DNA from: DATECU01 sp035286745
GTDB taxonomy: Bacteria > Acidobacteriota > Vicinamibacteria > Fen-336
NCBI GenBank assembly: GCA_035286745.1
Contig: DATECU010000083.1
Location: forward strand, 1 to 11,314
DNA: 11,314 bases
Reading direction: 5' to 3'
This document shows, in pieces, positions 5,696 to 11,314 of the stretch. A model generated the notes under the pieces. It saw only the letters and a program-made list of their open reading frames with translations, had not been told where the DNA came from and did not search any database. The position numbers and the translations under genes are program-made. Every line of letters begins with the position of its first letter. Position 1 is the first letter of the stretch.

Positions 5696-8600
5696 TGACC
5701 GAGGGCCCGTCCTCCGCTACCCTCACCGCCCGCTGCCCGGGTTGTGGCGTCAGCTCCTCCCGCATCCCCGCCCACTTGGCGGGCAAGCAGGTCCGCTGTC
5801 CGCGATGCCAGACCACCTTCAAGGTGGAGTCCCCGACCCTGCCCCGTCCGCAGCCTGCCGCCACCCTGTTCGAGGACGACCTCGCCCCCCCGGCGCGCCC
5901 CGCCCCCGCCGCCACCCAGCTCTCGGTCCCCTCGCGGGCGCCCACCCTCTCTCCGCGCTCAGCCCAGCCCCATCCAAGCGAGTGGCGGGTGGGGGAGGTG
6001 GTGCTCGGCCTCTACCAGGTGACCGGCCTTCTGGGCCAGGGCGGCATGGGCCGCGTCTACCGCGTGCGCCATCTTGGTTGGGACGTGGACCTGGCGGTCA
6101 AGGCCCCCCTGCCCTCGGTCTTGGAAGCGGTGGGCGGTGCCGACAACTTCGAGCGCGAGGCCGAGACCTGGGTCAACCTGGGTCTTTATCCCCACACCGT
6201 CGTCTGCTACTACGTGCGCCGCATCGACGGCGTCCCCCGGGTGTTTGCCGAGCTGCTGGACGGGGGAAGCCTCCACGACTGGATCGCCCGCGGTCAGTTG
6301 GCGAGCCTGCCCCAACTCCTGGACGTGGCCATCCAGTTCGCCTGGGGCCTCCATTACGCCCACGAGCAGGGCCTAATCCACCGCGACGTCAAGCCGGGAA
6401 ACCTGCTGCTGACCGCCGACGGGGTGGCCAAGGTCACCGACTTCGGGCTGGCCCGGGCCCGGCCCGCGGAGTCGGCGGCGGGTGGAGCGGGGCCGGGACA
6501 CACGGTGATGGTCCCGGGCGGGGTGGGCGGCACCCCCGCCTACTTCTCGCCCGAGCAGGCAGCGGGGAAAGCCCTCACCCGGCGCAGCGACCTGTGGAGC
6601 TATGCGCTTTCGTTGCTCGAGATGTTCCGGGGCGGGCGCACCTGGGAGTACGGCGTGGCCGGCCCCGAGGTGCTGGAGGGGCATCTCAAGGAGGGTGGTG
6701 CTCCCGGGTTCCCTGCGGTGCCGCCGGTGGTTGTCGACCTGCTGCGCCAATCGTTCCGCGAAGATCCCGAGGATCGGCCGCGCACCCTGTGGGAAGTGGC
6801 CCTGGTCCTGAAGGGAGCGTACGAGGAGGCCACCGGGAAGCGGTACCCACGACCCGAGCCCAAGGCGGTCCGGGAGACCGCCGACGGTCTCAGCAACCGT
6901 GCCGTGTCCCTGCTCGACCTGGGTCGCGAGGCGCAGGCCGACCCGCTCTGGAACCGCGCCCTGAAGACCGAGCCGCACCATCTGGAGTCTTCCTACAACC
7001 AGACCCTGTACCAGTGGAGCCAGGGCCGACTGGCCGACGACGAGGCGATCACCCGCCTGGAGGAAGCCCGGCGAACCAACGCCCGGGCGGCCCGCGCGCC
7101 GCACCTGCTGGGCAAGCTGCTGCTGGCGCTGGGGGAGTCCGACCGCGCCCAACGAGTGTCGGAGGAGGCGACCGCGGCCGGCCATGTGGTGCCGGAGAGC
7201 GAGCGAGAGGCGCTCAGCCGTTTCGATGCCGGCACCGACCGCCTGATCGAGCTCAAAGGCCTGGTGGAGGCGGGAACCGTGCTGGCGCTGACGCCCGACG
7301 GTGGCCGGCTGGTGGCGGCCAGCGGCGGCAAGGACGTGAGGGTGTGGGACGCCGCCAGCGGTCGGATCCTGCGCACCTTGCAGGCCCCGGGCACCCGCCT
7401 GCGCGCCCTGGCCATCAGCCCTGACGCCCGCCTGCTCTTGTGGGCGGGGGACGACATCCCCTTGGAGGCGTTGGAGTTGGCCAGCGCCCGGCCGGTGCGG
7501 GCCTTCCAGCGCCTCACCGGCTTCATCACCGCCATGGCGGTGACGCCTGACGCTGCCGCCGTGCTCACCGGCGCCTCCGACCGGACGCTCCGGCTGTGGG
7601 AGCTGGCCTCGGGCCGCTGCCTGAAGACCCTGGAGGGCCACGGGGAGGCCGTGACCGCGGTGGCGCTAGGCGGAGGCAGCACGGCCTTCTCCGCCAGCCT
7701 GGACGGTACGGTGCGGGTCTGGGATCTGATCGCGGGGGCGAGCCGGGGCGTCTTTGAAGGCCACAAAGGCCGGGTCCTGGCGGTGGCCTTCTCCGAAGCC
7801 ACCGGCACCGTCTTCTCCGGCGGCGAGGACCGTTCGGTGCGCCAGTGGGACGCCGGGAGCGGCCGGCCTCTGCGCACGCTCTTGGGTCACACCGCCCCCG
7901 TCACCGCGTTGGCGGCAAGCGACGGGCGGCTGGTCACCGCCGGCCTGGACCGCACGGTACGGGTGTGGGACGCCGAACGCGGGCAGATCCACGCCCTCTT
8001 CAAGCTCGAGGCTCCGGTCCAGGCGATCGCGGTTGCGGCTTCGGGCTCCCGGATCTGGGCTCTCTCCGGCTCGGCGGTGGTCGGGCTCCAGGTCCCCGAG
8101 CGATTCCGGCTGCCGGGTTATGCGGTGGCCCGCCCGGTGTCGGTGGCGGAGGTGGAGGGCCGCGACGCCTCCTTCCTGGGCCTGCTGGCGCGAGCCCGTC
8201 AAGCGCTAGGCGGTGGCGATCTGGCCGGAGCGCTGACGCTGGCCCGAGAGGCCCGGGCCGTCCCCGGCCACGAGCGGTCGGAGGAATCGCTGGCCTTCTG
8301 GGACCAGCTGCTCTCGCGCTTGCCCAAGAAGGGGCTCTTGGGGGCCTGGGAGACCACGGTCTTCGAGGGCCACCGCGACCCGGTGCTGGCGGTGGCGGCG
8401 AGCCCCGATGGCAGCCGGGCCCTCTCCGGCGGCATGGACGGCAGCGTGCGCACCTGGGACCTGCGCTCAAGGTCCGCTCTCTCGGCCTGGGGAGGCCACG
8501 GCGGTGCGGTCTCGGCGGTGGTCTTCACACCCGATGGCCGGGAGGCAGTGTCGGGAAGCTGGGACAAGACGGCGCGGCTGTGGGACGCCGCCGGTCGGGG

Positions 8601-10299
8601 TCTGCGGACCTACGAGGGCCACGACGACTACGTGAGCGCGGTGGCGCTTTCCCCCGACGGCCGCCGCCTGCTCACCGCCAGTTGGGACCAAACGCTCAGG
8701 CTGTGGGACAAAGCGTCGGGCCGCCTGCTGGGCGTTCTCGACGGTCACACGGCCAACGTGAGCTGCGCCGCTTTCGGCCCCGACGGGCGCTTCGCGGTGA
8801 GCGGCGGCTGGGACGCGGGGGTCAGGGCCTGGGACCTCGAGTCCTTCTCCACGGTCTGCCTGCTGGAGGGTCACGAGAGCAACGTCAGCGCGGTGGCCCT
8901 GTCTCCTGACGGCCGCCAGGTGGCTTCGGGCGGCGTCGACGCCGTGGTGCGGGTCTTCGACCTCAGGTCCCGGCGGAACGTCCGCTCCTTCCCCGGTCAC
9001 GAGGCGGAGATCACCACCGTGGCCTTCACTCCCGACGGTCACTACCTGGTGTCCGCCGGCCGGGACAAGACGGTCCGACTGTGGGACCTCAGGAGCGGCG
9101 GCTGCGCACGGATCCTCTCGCTGACCACGGCGGTGTTGCAGGTGGCGGTCACCGCCGACGGCAGTCGTTTGGTGTGGGCCGGTGCCGACTGTGCGGTGCG
9201 GGTGTGGCGCTTGGACTGGGAGCCCGAGCCACGCCCGTTGCCGGCGTGGGACGAGAAGGCCAGAGGCCACCTGGAGACCTTCGTCAGCCTGCGCCTCAAG
9301 CCGGAGACCCGCGCCCCGGCACCCTGGAACGAGGCCGAGGTCGATGCCCTGGTCGAGGACCTTCATCGCAAGGGCTTCGGCGGCCTGGAGCGGGGCACCG
9401 TCCTGGGCAAGCTCCAGGATCTGACGGCTCGGGGGGCGGCGCCCAGCTCCTTCTGGGACGAGGTGCGCCGCACTGCTCCCCGGGTGGCGCCAAAGGCGGT
9501 GAAGCGCGGTCGCGGGTGGCGCTTCCGGCTGGGGGTGGCGGCGGGCCTGCTGGCGCTCTTGGCGGTGGCCGGCTTCGGTCTGCTCCTGAACCGCAAGACA
9601 CCGCTGCGGCTCAGCCCCTACATGAGCGAGGCTGCGGAGAAACAGCGCCGCGGTCTCATCGACCTCACGGCCTTCGGCGGGGACTGCGGCCAGGGATTTC
9701 AGAGCTATCTGGAAAGCGCCCGCGCACCCAACGTGAGCGCCGACACGCTGGCCTGTCTCGCGCGTTTTGCGGAACCGTCGACGGTGCAGGCCTACTTCGC
9801 GAACCCCGCGCCCGAGGCCGGCGACGCCCGGCAGTGGGCCGAGGCGCGTCGCAACGCCATCTCCCTGATGGTGGGCATGGGCGATCCTGTGGTCGACGAG
9901 CTCTGCCGCGCCTTGGGCGACCCCCGGGAGGACGTGCGCGCGGTGAGTGCTTCCGGTCTGGCCCTGATGGCCAGCGAACGGTCGGCTTCGTGCCTGAAGG
10001 AAGCCGCCTTCTCGGCGGACCCGGCCACCCGCCTCGCCCTGGCCTCGGTGCTCGATCCCTTCATCGCCGTGGGCAAGCTCGCGGCGCCCGACTCCCTCGA
10101 TCTCGTCCATCGTCTGGCAGCCGACCCCGAGCCTGCAGTGAGGGCCCTGGCCGTCAAGGCCTACGCCATGTTCGACTACGACCATGCGGCCCCGGCGGTC
10201 ACCGCCCTCAAGAAGGACCCTGATCCCAACGTCCGGCAAGTCGTCGAGAACACCCTTGCCCACCTCAAGACGGTTAGGATGATGGACCTGGGCCGCTGA
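5695..10299 (+). CDS. Giant membrane Ser/Thr kinase: zinc ribbon, kinase, TPR, two WD40 propellers, HEAT tail
   Basis: The 1534-residue product begins with a zinc ribbon, CPGC (14-17) and CPRC (35-38), then a Pro-rich linker. The kinase domain (about 107-375) has the glycine loop GQGGMG (114-119), Lys136, HRDVKPGN (229-236; Asp231), DFG (249-251) and SPEQ (285-288); all catalytic residues are present. TPR-like helices (about 396-495) lead to two WD40 propellers (521-800 and 887-1174) with a helical insert between (about 803-885). After a helical segment (1185-1262), one transmembrane helix (1279-1298) follows the basic stretch KAVKRGRGWRFR, predicting kinase and propellers inside and the tail outside. 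The tail (about 1380-1525) is HEAT-like. The start at 5695 shares its A with the TGA stop of the FHA kinase; the frame is open back to 5458, but that stretch overlaps conserved kinase sequence of the upstream gene. Substrates and ligands are unknown. Confidence 0.93.
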   Translation: MTEGPSSATLTARCPGCGVSSSRIPAHLAGKQVRCPRCQTTFKVESPTLPRPQPAATLFEDDLAPPARPAPAATQLSVPSRAPTLSPRSAQPHPSEWRVGEVVLGLYQVTGLLGQGGMGRVYRVRHLGWDVDLAVKAPLPSVLEAVGGADNFEREAETWVNLGLYPHTVVCYYVRRIDGVPRVFAELLDGGSLHDWIARGQLASLPQLLDVAIQFAWGLHYAHEQGLIHRDVKPGNLLLTADGVAKVTDFGLARARPAESAAGGAGPGHTVMVPGGVGGTPAYFSPEQAAGKALTRRSDLWSYALSLLEMFRGGRTWEYGVAGPEVLEGHLKEGGAPGFPAVPPVVVDLLRQSFREDPEDRPRTLWEVALVLKGAYEEATGKRYPRPEPKAVRETADGLSNRAVSLLDLGREAQADPLWNRALKTEPHHLESSYNQTLYQWSQGRLADDEAITRLEEARRTNARAARAPHLLGKLLLALGESDRAQRVSEEATAAGHVVPESEREALSRFDAGTDRLIELKGLVEAGTVLALTPDGGRLVAASGGKDVRVWDAASGRILRTLQAPGTRLRALAISPDARLLLWAGDDIPLEALELASARPVRAFQRLTGFITAMAVTPDAAAVLTGASDRTLRLWELASGRCLKTLEGHGEAVTAVALGGGSTAFSASLDGTVRVWDLIAGASRGVFEGHKGRVLAVAFSEATGTVFSGGEDRSVRQWDAGSGRPLRTLLGHTAPVTALAASDGRLVTAGLDRTVRVWDAERGQIHALFKLEAPVQAIAVAASGSRIWALSGSAVVGLQVPERFRLPGYAVARPVSVAEVEGRDASFLGLLARARQALGGGDLAGALTLAREARAVPGHERSEESLAFWDQLLSRLPKKGLLGAWETTVFEGHRDPVLAVAASPDGSRALSGGMDGSVRTWDLRSRSALSAWGGHGGAVSAVVFTPDGREAVSGSWDKTARLWDAAGRGLRTYEGHDDYVSAVALSPDGRRLLTASWDQTLRLWDKASGRLLGVLDGHTANVSCAAFGPDGRFAVSGGWDAGVRAWDLESFSTVCLLEGHESNVSAVALSPDGRQVASGGVDAVVRVFDLRSRRNVRSFPGHEAEITTVAFTPDGHYLVSAGRDKTVRLWDLRSGGCARILSLTTAVLQVAVTADGSRLVWAGADCAVRVWRLDWEPEPRPLPAWDEKARGHLETFVSLRLKPETRAPAPWNEAEVDALVEDLHRKGFGGLERGTVLGKLQDLTARGAAPSSFWDEVRRTAPRVAPKAVKRGRGWRFRLGVAAGLLALLAVAGFGLLLNRKTPLRLSPYMSEAAEKQRRGLIDLTAFGGDCGQGFQSYLESARAPNVSADTLACLARFAEPSTVQAYFANPAPEAGDARQWAEARRNAISLMVGMGDPVVDELCRALGDPREDVRAVSASGLALMASERSASCLKEAAFSADPATRLALASVLDPFIAVGKLAAPDSLDLVHRLAADPEPAVRALAVKAYAMFDYDHAAPAVTALKKDPDPNVRQVVENTLAHLKTVRMMDLGR
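7255..8094 (+). repeat. First WD40 propeller (seven blades, degenerate)
   Basis: This encodes residues 521-800 of the giant kinase. Seven blades of about 40 residues can be marked. Blades 1 and 3-6 keep WD-type ends (VRVWD, LRLWE, VRVWD, VRQWD, VRVWD), with GH dipeptides before blades 4-6. Blade 2 and blade 7 have lost the WD and are recognised by spacing and hydrophobic pattern only. Confidence 0.8.
8353..9216 (+). repeat. Second WD40 propeller (seven blades, canonical)
   Basis: This encodes residues 887-1174 of the giant kinase. The blades run GH...V(S/L)AVA(F/L)SPDG...SG..D..VR.WD, with WD-type ends RTWD, RLWD, RLWD, RAWD, RVFD, RLWD and RVWR. Most keep GH and the buried Asp, unlike the first propeller. 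Seven blades should close one propeller, separate from the first. Confidence 0.88.
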
Positions 10300-11207
10300 T
10301 GAGCTTCCCCCTCCACACGTTGGTCGAGGATCCGGATCGAACCGAGGCTGCTGTGCAGCGGGAGATCGAGTCGGCCCGCACCGATGAGGCCGCCCGCCAG
10401 GTTCTGGAGGCCAACTTCCTCGACCAGGACCGGGAGGCGGCGTTTCTGCGCTTCCGCGACAGCTTCGAGTTCGAGCGGCTGAGGTGGCTCCTGAGATCGC
10501 TAGGCGTAGGCCCCGAGTCCCGGTTGTGCGAAATCGGCGCCGGAGGCGGCTGGCTGGCCTGGGCCCTGCACGTCTCGGGCCTGGCTCGGGTGGACATCCT
10601 GGAGCCAAACCCCCACTGGGTGACCGGCACCGCCTACCTCAAGAGCCGGTCCGACGCAGCCGGCATCCGCATCTTCGACGACCTGGCGGCCTGGTACGAC
10701 GACGCCACCCGCTACGACCTGGTGCTCACCCGCAATTGTGTCCACCACTTCCGGGGCCTGGGCCCGATCGCGGCTGCGGTGCGCCGGAAGCTCGATCCCC
10801 GCGGGGGCTGGCTCATGCTTCGGGAGTCGTACGCCGAGCGGCCGGAGGAAGTGTACGAGCTGCTGCGGCAGCACCCTTACGCCTTCAAGCACGGCCTCTA
10901 CGAGTTTCCGCATTCGATTACTCGTTATGTGGATTCGCTGGAGGGAGTGGGCTTCGCACTGGCCGCGGTGTGTCCCGCCCGCTATGCGAACGGGGCTCTC
11001 GGGGACTGTGCGACCGGCCCGGGGAGCTGGCCGATCCGGGCCGCCACCTTCTTGCTGGACCAGGCTCTGGCCGGCGCCCCCTGGCTCACCGTGATGGCTC
11101 ACCGCCTGGAGCGCCCTTTCCGGCGGCTTCTGCCTCCCAAGCTCCGTTTCTTCTGCCGCCCACAAGCGCTGTTGTTCCGGCGCCTTCCGGTCCCCGGCTG
11201 GGACTAA
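10299..11207 (+). CDS. Class I SAM-dependent methyltransferase
   Basis: This 302-residue protein has a class I (Rossmann) methyltransferase fold at about 55-175. Motif I is CEIGAGGG (77-84), the ribose-binding acidic residue is Glu102 in ILEPN, and motif IV is in YDLVLTRNCVHHF (139-151), followed by the DPRGGWLMLRES strand-turn (166-177). The N-terminal 50 residues are charged and helical. The C-terminal 90 residues, with a hydrophobic stretch (about 246-268) and many Arg, may form a substrate cap or touch membrane; no clear transmembrane helix is called. The acceptor (sugar, lipid, small molecule or protein) cannot be told; sugar O-methylation is possible given the nearby rfb genes but is only a guess. 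The start overlaps the giant kinase stop by one base (TGATG), implying co-expression. The last gene of the cluster that can be seen. Confidence 0.85.
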   Translation: MSFPLHTLVEDPDRTEAAVQREIESARTDEAARQVLEANFLDQDREAAFLRFRDSFEFERLRWLLRSLGVGPESRLCEIGAGGGWLAWALHVSGLARVDILEPNPHWVTGTAYLKSRSDAAGIRIFDDLAAWYDDATRYDLVLTRNCVHHFRGLGPIAAAVRRKLDPRGGWLMLRESYAERPEEVYELLRQHPYAFKHGLYEFPHSITRYVDSLEGVGFALAAVCPARYANGALGDCATGPGSWPIRAATFLLDQALAGAPWLTVMAHRLERPFRRLLPPKLRFFCRPQALLFRRLPVPGWD

Positions 11208-11242
11208 GCACCCAACGGACGGCGACGGGCCACGCCGCGTAG

Positions 11243-11259
11243 GCGGGATCCGCTCCCGC
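11243..11259 (+). terminator. Short hairpin after the methyltransferase gene
   Basis: GCGGGA (11243-11248) pairs with TCCCGC (11254-11259) around a 5-base loop, 36 bases past the stop. No T-run follows, and GC-rich sequence forms such stems easily, so termination here is doubtful. The remaining bases to the window end show no gene. Confidence 0.2.
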
Positions 11260-11314
11260 GCGGTGGCGGGGGCCCGCGACCGAGGCACTGCCAACCAAAG
11301 GCAAGAGCGGCGAG

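Noticed and set aside
5649..7424. A 591-codon plus-strand frame overlapping the giant kinase start
   Set aside because: Composition is Arg/Pro/Gly-rich with no domain; the kinase motifs lie in the frame starting at 5695.
8467..10608. A 713-codon open frame on the minus strand opposite the giant kinase
   Set aside because: It is antisense to clear WD40, transmembrane and HEAT coding sequence. Its product has no recognisable domain and is His/Arg/Gly/Pro-rich, as expected from GC-rich codon shadowing.

Overview
The window is GC-rich DNA (roughly 70% by eye), densely coding, from a bacterium. Eukaryotic-type Ser/Thr kinases carrying FHA, WD40, TPR and HEAT modules, an MglA-type GTPase and a GG-N10-GC promoter-like element together suggest a soil or sediment lineage with elaborate signalling, such as Myxococcota, Acidobacteriota or Planctomycetota. 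Sequence alone does not settle the phylum, and no mobile element, CRISPR array, tRNA or rRNA was seen.

Left part (1-1616, minus strand): dTDP-sugar genes. rfbB (dTDP-glucose 4,6-dehydratase, complete) is followed after 4 bases by rfbC (dTDP-4-dehydrorhamnose 3,5-epimerase), whose 3' end lies outside the window. They make the dTDP-L-rhamnose precursor used for surface polysaccharide. Next to them (1877-3292, minus) is a 471-residue protein joining an MglA-type small GTPase to a C-terminal GAF-like domain. A 294-base divergent intergenic region (3293-3586) separates it from the plus-strand cluster.

Right part (3587-11207, plus strand): a tightly packed four-gene cluster. It holds (i) a probable lipoprotein with five repeats of exactly 47 residues, predicted to be a five-bladed beta-propeller; (ii) an FHA-Ser/Thr kinase; (iii) a 1534-residue second kinase with zinc ribbon, kinase, TPR-like region, two seven-bladed WD40 propellers, one transmembrane helix and a HEAT-like tail; (iv) a SAM-dependent methyltransferase. 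Genes ii-iii and iii-iv overlap by one base (TGATG), so they are probably translationally coupled.

Working model (inference): the lipoprotein and the HEAT tail face outside the cytoplasm, while the paired kinases and the GTPase-GAF protein act inside as a membrane-anchored signalling module. The adjacent rfb genes make envelope or surface-polysaccharide control a possible output. The methyltransferase substrate is unknown.
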